The notes: generated by a model from the sequence alone, not told the origin. Shown: positions 9,601 through 18,174, counted from the stretch's first letter. The stretch: DNA of 64,000 nucleotides from Gammaproteobacteria bacterium (GCA_018830325.1 JAHJSQ010000028.1:1-64000), one strand, 5' to 3'. Program-made: numbers and translations.

Positions 9601-9852
9601 GTCCGGCTGCGCCCGATTCTGATGACATCGTTCGCTTTCATCATGGGCGTTTTGCCGCTGGTGCTGGCGCAAGGCGCCGGCGCCGAGTCGCGGCGACTGC
9701 TCGGCACCGCGGTATTCAGCGGCATGATCGGCGTCACGCTGTTCGGCCTGTTGTTGACGCCGGTATTTTATGTCAGCGTGCAGGGCCTGGTCCAACGTCT
9801 GTCCTCTTCTCGGAAACAAAAGCCGCAACACTCAACATCGGACTCTGAATGA
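6667..9852 (+). CDS. RND multidrug efflux transporter, HAE1 family
   Basis: The protein has 1061 aa, the usual size for an AcrB/MexB/MexF-type pump. It has the twelve-helix RND layout with two large periplasmic loops. It begins FFIDRPIFASVLSILIVMVGGLA, and TM4 carries the paired aspartates (IVVDDAIVVVEN, Asp411-Asp412) of the proton relay. The second half repeats the fold and ends with the conserved ASKNAILIVEFAKQ and RLRPILMTSFAFIMGVLPL motifs. It works as a trimer, using proton influx to expel amphiphilic compounds. Substrates cannot be predicted. The stop overlaps the next gene by 4 bp (ATGA), which suggests translational coupling. Confidence 0.95.
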   Translation: MYRFTHFFIDRPIFASVLSILIVMVGGLALIALPVAQYPEIAPPTVMVSTVYPGANAAVVAETVATPIEQEVNGVEDMLYLSSQSTNSGNMALTITFKPGTDLDKAQVQVQNRVALAEPKLPEEVRRQGISVKKRSPDLSLVVNLISPDQRYDSVYLSNYALLQIKDTLARLPGVGEILVFGARDYSMRLWLDPEKIAARNMTASDVVNAVREQNIQVAAGVVGQQPSPEATDYQYTVSTLGRLTDPEQFADIVIKQGSDGKITRLKDVARIELGAKDYNSSLYLDGEQTVGLAVFQLPGSNALDTKKAIEAEMEKLKTHFPEGLDYTLVYDTVVFIQQSIDAVVKTLFEALLLVVVVVIVFLQNWRAAIIPLLAVPVSLIGTFAVMAGMGLSLNTLSLFGLVLAIGIVVDDAIVVVENVERHIAEGMSARDATRKAMEEVIGPIIATTLVLVAVFIPTAFITGVSGAFYKQFALTIAVSTLISTLNSLTLSPAMCALLLDRAHGDKDAFTRLLDRLFGWFFAGFNRFFDRFGEGYARLVGRLIRMTVLVLTLYVGLNGLNWLAFEKVPTGFIPQQDQGYLILYTQLPDAASLSRTQDVVKEATRIILDTEGVAHVIAYSGWSVLTGANQSNVATMFTPLDKFKDRAGKPELHANEIIKKLQQRLAQIPDAHIAVFAPPPVRGMGSVGGFKLQIQDRTSAGIDALQDVANEMIAEGNQQSGLAGLFTTFRAGVPQLFLDVDRTRAKAMDVPLKEVFETLQIYLGSMYVNDFNSFGRTYQVVAQADADYRMHPEDIAELKTRNAAGGIVPLGSLVDIKEITGPDKITRYNMYPAAEINGGTLPGISSGQAIDIMSRLLDRQLPPGFGYEWTELSLQQVLAGNVAFLVFPLSVVFVFLVLAAQYESWSLPLAIILIVPMCILSSMTGIWLSGMDNNIFTQIGFIVLVALASKNAILIVEFAKQRQESGLDRFAAVMDASRVRLRPILMTSFAFIMGVLPLVLAQGAGAESRRLLGTAVFSGMIGVTLFGLLLTPVFYVSVQGLVQRLSSSRKQKPQHSTSDSE

Positions 9853-11318
9853 TGAAACAAGTAATTTTCACGAATAGCGGCCGGTCGCGGTCCAATCTCG
9901 GATTGGGTCTGACTTCGTTATGCCTGACATTGCTCAGTGCCTGCGCGGTCGGTCCCGATTATCGACTGCCCTTTATCGAAACGCCGCAAGAATTCGGCCA
10001 GGCCGTCCATCCCGAATTTTCCAAGGAAGGCATCGAGCTTAACTGGTGGACCTTGTTCGAGGACGACCAACTGACCGAACTTGTCGAAACGGCCGTCGAG
10101 CACAATTACGACCTGAAAACGGCCTATGCCAATCTCGAGGAAGCGCGTGCACTGTATTTGGAATCCGGTCTGGATCTTTTGCCGGCGATCACATCAAAAG
10201 CGAGCTATACCGACCAGAAACGCAGTTTCGGCGCGATGAATAACCGTAACTTCGCGCCACGGGAATTAAAATTGTATAACATCGGTTTCGACGCCTTTTG
10301 GGAGCTTGATTTGTTCGGTCGCGTTCGCCGCAGCGTCGAAGCCAGTGACGACGAAGTCGACGCACAAGAAGCGAGCCTGCGTGATTTGAGCGTTAGCCTT
10401 ATCGCCGAAGTCGCGCGTAATTATTTCGAGTTACGGGGCTTGCAAAATCAATTGGCCGTCGCGCAAAAAAACGCCGAGAATCAGGCCGAAACTGCCGAAA
10501 TCACGCAGTCCAGGCTCGTCAACGGTCGAGGCACCGAACTCGACACATCGAGAGCGCTTGCCCAACTCGAAGCCACGAAAGCCGGTATTCCGCCCCTAAA
10601 AAGTGCGATTCAAAAAACGATACACCGTCTGAGCGTATTGACGGGGCAATTTCCCGGCGCACTGACCGAACGATTGTCGCGCCCTGCCCCGTTGCCGAAA
10701 TTGCCTGAAACGATTCAGATCGGCTCGCCGGCAGAACTGCTACGCCGCCGCCCCGATATCCGCATTGCCGAACGCACATTGGCCTCCTCGACCGCGCGCA
10801 TCGGCGTCGCGACGGCCGATCTTTTTCCGCGCGTCACCTTCGTCGGTTCGATCGCACTCGAAGCCAGTTCCTTATCGGGACTCGCTACGGGCGGTTCGGA
10901 TGCCTTTTCGGTAGGTCCGAGAATTACTTGGGCGGCGCTGGATCTCGGCCGCGTGCTGGCACGTATTGATGCCGCCGATGCGCATGCCGAAGCCGATTTG
11001 GCGCAATACGAGCAAACCGTTTTGAATGCCTTGGAAGAAACCGAAAACGCGCTGATCCAATACAATCAGGAACGCGCCAGACGCAACCTGCTGGCTGCGG
11101 CAGCCGAGGCGAGTCAAAGAGCCCAAGAACTCGCTCACTTGCGCTTCAATGCCGGACTCAGCGATTTTCTGACGGTATTGGATATCGAATCGAGACTGCT
11201 GCAGGATCAGAGCAGTCTAGCCCAAAGCGAAACCGCGACCGCAACCGCGCTCGCTGCGTTATACAAAGCCTTGGGCGGCGGTTGGGAAACGACTGTAGAG
11301 ACTAATGATGACGATTAA
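9849..11318 (+). CDS. outer-membrane efflux lipoprotein, NodT/OprM family
   Basis: The protein has 489 aa. The signal peptide ends in the lipobox LLSAC with Cys32, followed by AVGPDYRLP, the signature opening of NodT/OprM channels. It has two tandem OEP repeats of long helices (about 60-260 and 280-480), with SPAELLRRRPDIRIAER linking them. It forms the trimeric outer-membrane exit duct of the tripartite pump. It overlaps the transporter gene by 4 bp and is the last gene of the operon. Confidence 0.93.
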   Translation: MMKQVIFTNSGRSRSNLGLGLTSLCLTLLSACAVGPDYRLPFIETPQEFGQAVHPEFSKEGIELNWWTLFEDDQLTELVETAVEHNYDLKTAYANLEEARALYLESGLDLLPAITSKASYTDQKRSFGAMNNRNFAPRELKLYNIGFDAFWELDLFGRVRRSVEASDDEVDAQEASLRDLSVSLIAEVARNYFELRGLQNQLAVAQKNAENQAETAEITQSRLVNGRGTELDTSRALAQLEATKAGIPPLKSAIQKTIHRLSVLTGQFPGALTERLSRPAPLPKLPETIQIGSPAELLRRRPDIRIAERTLASSTARIGVATADLFPRVTFVGSIALEASSLSGLATGGSDAFSVGPRITWAALDLGRVLARIDAADAHAEADLAQYEQTVLNALEETENALIQYNQERARRNLLAAAAEASQRAQELAHLRFNAGLSDFLTVLDIESRLLQDQSSLAQSETATATALAALYKALGGGWETTVETNDDD

Positions 11319-11356
11319 TTTAAAATAATTTTTACGACGTTCATTAGACTTCGCTC

Positions 11357-11381
11357 ATTCCCAAGCTCTTTGCTTGGGAAT
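11357..11381. terminator. hairpin 39 bp after the RND operon
   Basis: ATTCCCAAGC (11357-11366) pairs perfectly with 11372-11381 around a 5-nt loop. The position fits an operon terminator, but there is no T-run after the stem. It could equally be one of the dispersed palindromes seen elsewhere in this window. The rest of 11319-11560 shows no gene. Confidence 0.4.
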
Positions 11382-11560
11382 GCAGCACGGGAAGCTCCAG
11401 CTTCGCGAATTTGGCAAACTAGAGCTTGCGAGACTGAATACCAAGGAGTTTGGGAAACAATAAAATTTACCGCGTCTTGAACAGCGTTTGCGGCTATAGG
11501 CGTCATTGTTCGCTAATTTTCCAGGGAAATGACCTCACCGGATCGGCAAAACTGCCTTCA

Positions 11561-12169
11561 TCATTGTTCTCCTTGACTTACGGCTACCATAGCTAGTCTG
11601 CGGTACATCATCAAAACCATGATGAATACGCATGTTAGCCCCAACACGGCAGGGAATAGTACGGTTGTCACTGAATAGTGCTCAAGCGCCATAACAACCA
11701 ATAGATTGCGGATGGCGAACAAAGCGTAAAAGTTTAACGGCTCGGATTGCGGCTGGTGATAGGCCTTGCGAATCGTAGGGCCGAACCCCAGCACATCCAC
11801 TGTTGTGAGAATAACAACCGCCCAGAGCGGATCCGAGGTGAAATACCACAGCGGTAAAGAAGATAACGCCGTTATTAGGAATAACCAATCCGTTTTTGTG
11901 ATCGTTACATCCCCGCGCTTTGTGAAAGCCAAGATGGCAATGAAGATCGTCAGAATCCCCGATACCCCGACTGGCCAAGCCCCAACGCCGCCCTTGTTAT
12001 TAAGTTGCGCCAGGAAAACCACGAAGGTAGTTGTCCCCCAAATCACCCATGAAAATACATGCGGTTTGGTCGCACCTTTCAAAATGGAATATATGTAAGG
12101 AGCCGTCGCCAGAAAAGTCAACACGATGGCAACAATGCTCAATAGCTCTTTGTATGATATGGTTTCCAT
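11561..12169 (-). CDS. PQ-loop/SemiSWEET-like integral membrane protein
   Basis: The protein has 202 aa and about six to seven predicted membrane helices, with almost no soluble sequence. The N-terminal pair (LATAPYIYSILKG...PHVFSWVIWG) resembles the first triple-helix unit of SemiSWEET/PQ-loop proteins, and a similar motif recurs around LGFGPTIRKAYHQPQSEPLNFYALF. A transport role is an inference and no substrate can be named. The ATG lies 19 bp beyond the right core of the attC-like site at 12188-12274, the distance expected for the first gene of an integron cassette. No attC is visible after its stop. Confidence 0.6.
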   Translation of the reverse strand: METISYKELLSIVAIVLTFLATAPYIYSILKGATKPHVFSWVIWGTTTFVVFLAQLNNKGGVGAWPVGVSGILTIFIAILAFTKRGDVTITKTDWLFLITALSSLPLWYFTSDPLWAVVILTTVDVLGFGPTIRKAYHQPQSEPLNFYALFAIRNLLVVMALEHYSVTTVLFPAVLGLTCVFIMVLMMYRRLAMVAVSQGEQ

Positions 12170-12187
12170 TGTTTCTATTGCCTATTT

Positions 12188-12274
12188 GCCTAACATTACC
12201 AATCACCCTGCGGCGACGAGTGATCGATTTGAAAACGCCAGACTTTGCCGCTGGGGTGCATTGGATTGTTATTC
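12188..12274 (-). repeat. integron attC-like recombination site (87 bp)
   Basis: Read on the minus strand, the site runs from 12274 to 12188 and ends in GTTAGGC, a perfect match to the R' core GTTRRRY. The arms AACAATCCAATGCACCC and GGGTGATTGGTAATGTT are complementary apart from unpaired bases, as in attC extrahelical bases, and an inner GCGGC/GCCGC stem follows. The left core is less perfect. The next gene starts just past R', in cassette orientation. No integrase is in the window. Confidence 0.6.
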
Positions 12275-12421
12275 GCTCGGGTTACGCCTCAACCCCATTT
12301 AGCTTCAGGCGCATTGCCATTGGACCAATTTTGGAGATGTCATCGACACGATATTGTAGCGTCAGATTTTCCCTAAATTAACTGCTCCGCAGTTGTATTT
12401 AAATCTCTGTACAAGTCAATT

Positions 12422-12592
12422 TTATTGAACTTCAACAATTAAAGGCGCATCGAAACCGGTCAGCCACATATCGCGGACGATAACGAGCTTGACTTCATCA
12501 TTGTTATCCTTCATCCGTTCGGCCAAGGCTTTGCGTTGCTGCTTGGTGGTGTGATGTTTGGCCAGCTCGGAACCGTCTGACGAGTCATCCAT
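12422..12592 (-). pseudogene. hsdR: internal fragment of type I restriction subunit HsdR
   Basis: These 56 codons include KLVIVRDMWLTGFDAP, the conserved helicase motif of the HsdR motor where the TGFDAP triad region lies. Full HsdR is about 1000 aa, so roughly 95% is missing from both sides. It starts inside the end of the RhuM-like gene and stops at TAA 12422-12424. In related loci the order hsdM-hsdS-rhuM-hsdR is common, so a deletion joining rhuM to hsdR would explain this. The encoded endonuclease activity must be absent from this locus. Confidence 0.85.
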
Positions 12593-13115
12593 TGTTACCA
12601 TTGATTAAATTGATTATGACCTTGACGATGGTATCTCTTTCTTCCGGTTTGCTTTCGGCAATCAACAAAGTAAAGGCGACCAAGGCGTTATCGGCAATGC
12701 GTTTTTCTCCGTCTTCGTTGCTGGCGCGCAGTTTTTGTTCGTTGAGCGCGTAGCCTTGCAGTAGGTATTGCTTGAGGATAGTGTTGGCCCAGATGCGGAA
12801 TTGAGTGCCACGTCGTGATTTAACCCGATAACCTACGGAGATGATCACGTCGAGGTTATATCGATTGATTTCATAGGTTTTGCCATCGGATGCAGTTGTC
12901 CGGAATTTCCGGACAACTGCAATTTCTTGCAACTCGCCTTCCTTGAAAATATTACGGATATGCTCGGAAATTGTGCGCTTGTTTTTGTCGAATAATTCGC
13001 ACATTTGCGCTTGGCTAAGCCAAACGGTGTCTGTTTCCAGGTGGACATCAATGCGAATGCTGCCGTCTTCATTTTGGTAGATGGCGATTTGTTGGGGTTG
13101 GTTTGTTGAAGTCAT
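12585..13115 (-). CDS. rhuM: RhuM-family protein, probably 3'-truncated
   Basis: The protein has 176 aa. It carries the RhuM opening (IAIYQNEDGSIRIDVHLETDTVWLSQAQMCELF) and the core around NRYNLDVIISVGYRVKSRRGTQFRIWA. Family members are usually near 330-350 aa, so about half is missing. The frame ends where the hsdR fragment begins. RhuM proteins are often found next to type I R-M genes and toxin-antitoxin loci. Their biochemical role is unsettled, with a DNA-related or Fic-associated function proposed. This copy may be non-functional. Confidence 0.75.
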   Translation of the reverse strand: MTSTNQPQQIAIYQNEDGSIRIDVHLETDTVWLSQAQMCELFDKNKRTISEHIRNIFKEGELQEIAVVRKFRTTASDGKTYEINRYNLDVIISVGYRVKSRRGTQFRIWANTILKQYLLQGYALNEQKLRASNEDGEKRIADNALVAFTLLIAESKPEERDTIVKVIINLINGNNG

Positions 13116-13125
13116 GCGCTGATGC

Positions 13126-13494
13126 TTAGGGTTGATAGCTCATTGTGAGCTGCGTAGTAACGGCCAGTAGTCGGTTATCGCGTGTCGATAAGGTGGCGTT
13201 AAGCGCCAATTTTGCAGCGGCTAACAGATGCACATCGACAAAACCGATGCCCAAACCAAACAAGGCATTCGCTTCAATAAACCGGTTGATTTCCTCACCG
13301 AACGCAACCGGCGCTTGCGGCAAGTGATCTAATAGCTCCAAAAGGGTATGCCGTTGCGGTAAATGACCTAACGCGAGTTCACTCCGGACCAACGGATGAC
13401 CTAAAACGTGACCGTTTTCCAATAAACCGACTAACGCCGGTTCTTTTTTGCGAAAGTGGTCGATCCATACCGAGGTATCCACTAAGACCGGCAT
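13126..13494 (-). CDS. vapC: VapC-type PIN-domain toxin ribonuclease
   Basis: The protein has 122 aa. All PIN-domain acidic residues are visible: Asp6 in LVDTSVW, Glu39 in RSELALG, Asp87 in FVDVHLLAA and Asp106 in STRDNRLL. VapC toxins cleave RNA, classically initiator tRNA or rRNA loops, using Mg2+. The ATG lies 2 bp after the antitoxin stop. The gene appears intact although its antitoxin has a premature stop, which is unusual (see findings). Confidence 0.88.
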   Translation of the reverse strand: MPVLVDTSVWIDHFRKKEPALVGLLENGHVLGHPLVRSELALGHLPQRHTLLELLDHLPQAPVAFGEEINRFIEANALFGLGIGFVDVHLLAAAKLALNATLSTRDNRLLAVTTQLTMSYQP

Positions 13495-13496
13495 TG

Positions 13497-13691
13497 TTAC
13501 AACTCGGTTTGCCGGCGCGGGATGGGCTGCAAATCGGGGGCAATACCGCCTAAGCTGGCTAGGCGTTTGGCGCTTTCGCGTTCAATCAGAGCCTTTAAGG
13601 CTTCTCTGATGAGACTGGATTATTCTTTTAGGTTGGTTAAGGCTTGAGCCTTTTCGAGTAATTCATCATCTAATACAACTGTCGTGCGCAT
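13497..13691 (-). pseudogene. vapB: VapB-type antitoxin with an in-frame nonsense codon
   Basis: The conceptual product is 64 aa: MRTTVVLDDELLEKAQALT, a stop, then SSLIREALKALIERESAKRL. This is the ribbon-helix-helix VapB layout. TAA at 13620-13622 replaces what is probably a lysine codon at residue 25, inside the RHH region, and the frame continues normally to a TAA 2 bp before vapC. The first 24 codons alone cannot form the DNA-binding dimer or the toxin-binding tail. An ATG upstream (13704, MEAI...) would only extend the N terminus. Confidence 0.8.
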
Positions 13692-13737
13692 AATGGCCTC
13701 CATAAAATGTCATCGAATGATGCGCTTTTTTGTGCAG

Positions 13738-14853
13738 TTAGGCAATTTTCACCCGCACTTCACCGCTCATCAGTTTGGGAAGCAGGGTGTCGCGGAGTTT
13801 TTCGAGAGTTAGAATCTGATCTCTATTCGTTTTGAGCTTGCCGACAAAATCAGCTACAAGCTCGTTAAAGGCATGTAATTTGTCCTCTGGTGGAATTCTT
13901 ATCTCTGTCGATAGCGCTATATCGCGGTTTAATCCCGGTACTGCGGAATCGGTATTCATGTCCTCAAAGCCTATCGTTTTCAACAGAAAATATTCATACA
14001 ACAATCCCGCAGACTCTACATTTGACTTTACGTAATAGGTTGTATCGATCGGATAAAAATTGTCCCAAAGGTAGATCACCTTGCCGAGCGTTCCCTTTCT
14101 TCCAATGACAATGCCTGGCCCTTTTACCAAGAACTCCGTGTGGTGATCGACGATGCCGCTGGAGCCGACAACGGGATAGCCTCTACCTGCTCGCTCTTCT
14201 GTCTTTAATCCTTTTCCATAGTGCAACTCGATAACATCGCCCAAGCGCCCTTCATCCCAATCCTCTCCCGCTTCCTCAATAAACCACTGCCGGAACAGCG
14301 TTTCAGCCATCGTTTCGAGGGTCTTGTTCTGGCGGTGCAGCAGGTCGATTTTGTCGTCGAGGCTGGACAGGACGGCAGCAATGGCTTCTTGTTCTGGAAT
14401 GGTGGGTAGTTGAAATTCAAAACTACCCAGTTGTTTTGCATTGGCTCCCGGCTGGGCCGAACCGCCTGCTATTGCATCTACATAGTCATACCAAGATGAT
14501 GACTGAAGTATGTGCCCGACATATTCGGGACAAGCCAAGTTTTTATTTATTTCATAACGAATTAAGTACGACGCATACACAGCATCATGCTCAAGATTTT
14601 TAATGATTTTGTTGTAACCAGTTGTAGCGCCTGTTCTGGCGATAACGATATCGCCTTCTTTAAGCTTATATTTCTCAATGTCTTTTTCGCTAGCTAGACA
14701 ATTCGGAACTTCGTTCCAATTTATTCTTTTGGGAACAATGTCGGTTATCCGCAGGAATTTCGGTCCGACACCATTTTGATTTGCGCTTGCTGTGTAGCCA
14801 TAGGAAATATCGCTGCACACATCTGCTAGGCAAGTATTTTTCCACCCGCTCAT
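13738..14853 (-). CDS. hsdS: type I restriction-modification specificity subunit
   Basis: The protein has 371 aa with two target-recognition domains of the Methylase_S fold. The first is about residues 1-170 and ends in the helical spacer ([36 protein letters not shown]). The second is about 200-370 and ends in a matching helix ([35 protein letters not shown]). HsdS sets the bipartite DNA target for methylation. It overlaps hsdM by 4 bp. With hsdR lost, it would guide methylation only. The recognition sequence cannot be predicted from here. Confidence 0.92.
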   Translation of the reverse strand: MSGWKNTCLADVCSDISYGYTASANQNGVGPKFLRITDIVPKRINWNEVPNCLASEKDIEKYKLKEGDIVIARTGATTGYNKIIKNLEHDAVYASYLIRYEINKNLACPEYVGHILQSSSWYDYVDAIAGGSAQPGANAKQLGSFEFQLPTIPEQEAIAAVLSSLDDKIDLLHRQNKTLETMAETLFRQWFIEEAGEDWDEGRLGDVIELHYGKGLKTEERAGRGYPVVGSSGIVDHHTEFLVKGPGIVIGRKGTLGKVIYLWDNFYPIDTTYYVKSNVESAGLLYEYFLLKTIGFEDMNTDSAVPGLNRDIALSTEIRIPPEDKLHAFNELVADFVGKLKTNRDQILTLEKLRDTLLPKLMSGEVRVKIA

Positions 14854-16388
14854 AGCCGCACCTTCGCCAGATTATTAGCAATGGCCTTATTCAACTCCGC
14901 TTCTTCCAACAACTGCGCCTCAAACTCGGCTTTCAATGTGGTAAACCGTTCCTTAAAATCGAAATCATCCTCTTCGTCGGGCAAGCCGACATAGCGCCCA
15001 GGAGTCAGAACATAATCCAGTTCGGCCACCCGCCCGATTGAAGTGGATGCACAAAAGCCCTTGATGTCTTCATATTCGCCTTCGCCGGTACGCCACACAT
15101 GGTAGGTATCAGCGATCTTTTGGATATCCTCATGCGAGAGTTCACGAGTGCGGCGGTTAATCAAATGTCCCATGTTGCGGGCATCGATGAACAGGATTTC
15201 GGCTTTGCGTGGGTGGCCGTTATTGCGGGCGCGGTTCATAAACCACAACGCCGCAGGAATCTGGGTGTTCAAAAACAGTTTGGCGGGCAGATTGACGATG
15301 CAATCAATCAGGTTGCCATCGGCGACCAATGTCTTGCGAATGTCCCCTTCCCCACTGGTCTTGCTGGTGAGCGCCCCCTTTGCCAAAACAATCCCCGCTT
15401 TGCCGGTTGGTGACAGGTGATAGATGAAATGTTGCAGCCAAGCGAAGTTCGCATTGCCCGCAGGCGGTGTGCCGTATTGCCAGCGGCCATCATTACGCAG
15501 TAAATCTCCGCTCCAATCGCTGTCATTGAACGGCGGATTGGCAATCACAAAATCGGCTTTCAAGTCTTTATGCGTGTCATTGAGAAATGAGCCTTCGTTA
15601 TTCCATTTGACTTGTGAGCTATCAATACCACGTATCGCCAGGTTCATCTTAGCCAGCCGCCAGGTGGTTTGGTTGCTTTCCTGCCCGTAAATCGAAATGT
15701 CGTTAATCTTGCCTTGGTGTTCTTCAACAAACTTTTCCGATTGCACGAACATGCCGCCGGAGCCGCAACACGGATCGAACACGCGGCCTTTGTAGGGTTC
15801 GAGCATGGAAACCAGTAATTCAACGATACTGCGCGGAGTATAGAATTGCCCGCCTTGTTTACCTTCAGCCAAAGCGAACTCACCGAGAAAATACTCGAAC
15901 ACATGACCCAAAACATCGGCGCTACGGGCCTTGGCATCGCCCAGTGCGATAGTGCCGACCAAATCGATCAGACCGCCAAGATTGGTCGGATCGAGGTTTT
16001 GCCGGGCATAGACTTTCGGCAAAACGCCTTTGAGCGAGGGGTTTTCCTTTTCAATGGCATCCATCGCGGCGTCGATGAATTTGCCAATTTCAGGCTGCTT
16101 GGCCTTGGCCAGCAAGAATGACCAACGGGCTTCCGGTGGCACGAAAAAGACATTTTCGGCTTTGTACTCGTCCTTGTCTTCAGGGTCGGCACCGGCATAT
16201 TCGCCTTCGCCCGCTTGGAGTTTGGCAAACAGTTCTTCAAATGAATCGGAAATGTATTTGAGGAAGATCAAGCCCAATACGACGTGCTTATATTCGGCGG
16301 CATCGATGTTCTTGCGGAGTTTATCGGCCGCTTTCCAGAGTTGTTTTTCTAAAGGCGCTTGTTTTTCTTCTTTTTTGACTTTCGCCAT
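14850..16388 (-). CDS. hsdM: type I restriction-modification methyltransferase subunit
   Basis: The protein has 512 aa from the ATG at 16388 ([10 protein letters not shown]). An upstream in-frame ATG at 16436 would overlap parE and adds a non-conserved leader. An N-terminal HsdM helical domain ([29 protein letters not shown]) is followed by a Rossmann methylase domain with SAM motif I ([11 protein letters not shown], about 203-213) and catalytic motif IV NPPF (about 283-286), as expected for an N6-adenine methylase. It is upstream of and overlapping hsdS. It looks complete and probably makes an active M2S methylase. Confidence 0.94.
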   Translation of the reverse strand: MAKVKKEEKQAPLEKQLWKAADKLRKNIDAAEYKHVVLGLIFLKYISDSFEELFAKLQAGEGEYAGADPEDKDEYKAENVFFVPPEARWSFLLAKAKQPEIGKFIDAAMDAIEKENPSLKGVLPKVYARQNLDPTNLGGLIDLVGTIALGDAKARSADVLGHVFEYFLGEFALAEGKQGGQFYTPRSIVELLVSMLEPYKGRVFDPCCGSGGMFVQSEKFVEEHQGKINDISIYGQESNQTTWRLAKMNLAIRGIDSSQVKWNNEGSFLNDTHKDLKADFVIANPPFNDSDWSGDLLRNDGRWQYGTPPAGNANFAWLQHFIYHLSPTGKAGIVLAKGALTSKTSGEGDIRKTLVADGNLIDCIVNLPAKLFLNTQIPAALWFMNRARNNGHPRKAEILFIDARNMGHLINRRTRELSHEDIQKIADTYHVWRTGEGEYEDIKGFCASTSIGRVAELDYVLTPGRYVGLPDEEDDFDFKERFTTLKAEFEAQLLEEAELNKAIANNLAKVRL

Positions 16389-16404
16389 GTCATTCTTTCC
16401 ATAA

Positions 16405-16689
16405 TTAAAATTGATCCGGCCATTCTCTTCGGCCATGTAACACCGCCAAAACCTGAATCTGTTGCCCTTGTACCCGATACGGCAAAATGTACTCGGTTCC
16501 GGTCAAAACTAACTCGCGTGTTCCTTCTACTCTACCTTCGCGGCCTAACTGCGGCTGATCGATCAACACGCTGACACGCGCTTTGATCTCTGCCAATAAA
16601 GCACGAGCGGCTTTGGGGTTTTCGGTGGCGATGTATTCGAAGATATCCCGTAAATCCTGCCGGGCGGGTTCGGTCCAGACGATCCTCAC
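16405..16689 (-). CDS. parE: RelE/ParE-family toxin
   Basis: The protein has 94 aa with the compact RelE/ParE fold: an N-terminal [25 protein letters not shown] helix hairpin and the C-terminal strand pair [26 protein letters not shown]. The [14 protein letters not shown] ending is typical of ParE. Members poison gyrase (ParE) or cleave mRNA (RelE), and sequence alone does not decide between these. It overlaps its antitoxin by 4 bp. The pair is intact and adjoins hsdM. Confidence 0.85.
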   Translation of the reverse strand: MRIVWTEPARQDLRDIFEYIATENPKAARALLAEIKARVSVLIDQPQLGREGRVEGTRELVLTGTEYILPYRVQGQQIQVLAVLHGRREWPDQF

Positions 16690-16946
16690 GCTTTGCCTTG
16701 GGCTTTCCGTTCGATCAGCTCTTCCATTTCGCGCATAACATCATCGTGTTCGACGACTTCGCCGCGATCGGCGGCGGCAATGCCTTGGTTGATCTTCTCG
16801 ATCTGCCAGGCGTGATGCTGGAGATATTCTTTCAACGCTTGATTGACGATGTAATTGCGTGACCGGTCCAGCGATTCGGCCATGTGGTCGAGTTGGTGGA
16901 CAATGTCGGGTTCGGTTCTGACGGTGAATGCTTCTGTGGAGGCCAT
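16686..16946 (-). CDS. parD: ribbon-helix-helix antitoxin of the ParD/CopG type
   Basis: The protein has 86 aa. The N-terminal ribbon-helix-helix (AFTVRTEPDIVHQLDHMAESLDRSRNYIVNQAL) binds DNA as a dimer and represses the operon. The acidic and basic C-terminal tail (GEVVEHDDVMREMEELIERKAQ) would wrap the toxin. It is first in the parDE-like pair. The 200 bp upstream (16947-17150) hold the promoter region and one attC-like site, and no gene. Confidence 0.85.
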   Translation of the reverse strand: MASTEAFTVRTEPDIVHQLDHMAESLDRSRNYIVNQALKEYLQHHAWQIEKINQGIAAADRGEVVEHDDVMREMEELIERKAQGKA

Positions 16947-17111
16947 AATAGTGATTCGGTTCAGTTCGATTCGGTTGTAATCTTAGCCCATACCTTATAT
17001 ATGTACCATCAGATTCTCGATGAGAACCCGAGTTAATCGAAATAAAGGCACTGGAATAACAGAAACGATGGGAAATATTTGTAAAGGTTGTTGAAACGAT
17101 TTCCCTCATTA

Positions 17112-17155
17112 CCATAACGCAAAGCTAAGCCGACCGCTTGAGCGACTCGTTAGGT
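17112..17155 (-). repeat. short attC-like site behind phzF
   Basis: Read on the minus strand, the phzF stop codon lies inside ACCTAAC, a match to the R'' core RYYYAAC. It is followed by arms GCTCAAGCGG and CGGCTTAGC, which pair with unpaired bases, and the site ends in GTTATGG, one mismatch from GTTRRRY. A stop codon embedded in R'' is usual for gene cassettes. At 44 bp it is shorter than known attC sites and its terminal loop is missing, so it may be degenerate. Confidence 0.4.
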
Positions 17156-17908
17156 GTAGAACGCAATTTCGGCCTCCATGAACGTTACGGCACTTCGGGA
17201 CAGTACTACTCTATCGTTTTTTACCTCGCATGCGAGGTTGCCGCCACGCTTTGAAACCTGTCTGGCGGACAGAGTATTTTTACCAAGTTTTCCGGCCCAG
17301 TATGGCGCAAGCTTGCAATGGGCGGCACCGGTGACGGGATCTTCTGGAATGCCGATCTTAGTGGCAAAGAAACGACTGACAAAATCCACATCAATGCCTG
17401 GCGCAGTCACGATAACGCCGCGCAAAACGAGCAAACCGAGCTGGGGGCTTCGCTATCAAACACGACCATGTAGTCGTTGCCGGCCAACACCTCTATAGGA
17501 CGCACGCAAAACCTTGAACCAAGGCTTCGGAAATCTCGCAAGCGGTTAACTTGTTCGCGGGGAAATCCATTTGCAAGAGACTTCCCCGCTTTTTCACGAA
17601 TAGATCACCGCTACGCGTTTCAAATGTAATGACTAATTCCGTGAAGCCAAGAGATTCAAAGATTATGTGAGCCTTTGCCAATGTGACATGTCCACAAAGA
17701 ACAACCTTCTTGATTGGAGTAAACCATCTCAGATTGAACCCCTTTGCGCTAGGTACGAAGAATGCGGTCTCCGACAAGTTGATTTCTTCAGCGATGGCTT
17801 GAAGCAAATCATCATCCAGCCAGTTCTCCAACGGGCACACACTGCCGCCGGATTTCCCTCGAATGCTCGGGTAGCAAAAGCATCTACTTGGTATTGTTTG
17901 ATTTTCAA
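17150..17908 (-). pseudogene. phzF: PhzF-family epimerase/isomerase, frameshifted twice
   Basis: The parts together match a PhzF-like protein of about 250 aa. They are KIKQYQVDAFATRAFEGNPAAVC (from a TTG at 17908), CPLENWLDDDLLQAIAEEINLSETAFF (frame 17840-17493), and LRGVIVTAPGIDVDF then EDPVTGAAHC (frame 17434-17150). The first shift is an extra TG in a TG repeat near 17838. The second lies between about 17415 and 17460, with residues missing. PhzF-type enzymes isomerise small acids. A catalytic Glu after ETAFF-type motifs is expected. This copy cannot be translated whole. Confidence 0.85.
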
Positions 17909-18111
17909 TTCTGATAGCGTGTGATGAGAAACTTAACTTCTGAATTCACCGGCCTGCATGGCTTTCCGCCACATCTTGTTCTGAGTCACCAACGAGTGCT
18001 GATTTACATGACGGACATTTCAGGAGATAAGTGCGAATAGTAAAAATGTCCGCATACTCGTGCTTTGCATTCACTACACTCAATTAACATTTAACTTTCC
18101 TTGACGAGGAT

Positions 18112-18174
18112 ACCTAACGTAAAAGTGTGGGGTTGCGCGCTTTTGCGCATTCCCTCTCGACTGCCGGGTTAGTG
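18112..18174 (-). repeat. integron attC-like recombination site (63 bp)
   Basis: Read on the minus strand it starts CACTAACCCGGCAGTCGAGA, has an inner hairpin TGCGCAAAAGCGCGCA, and ends ACGTTAGGT, where GTTAGGT matches the R' core GTTRRRY exactly. The overall layout is that of chromosomal-integron attC sites. It separates the brnTA block from phzF. The flanking stretches 17913-18111 and 18175-18407 show no convincing gene. Confidence 0.6.
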
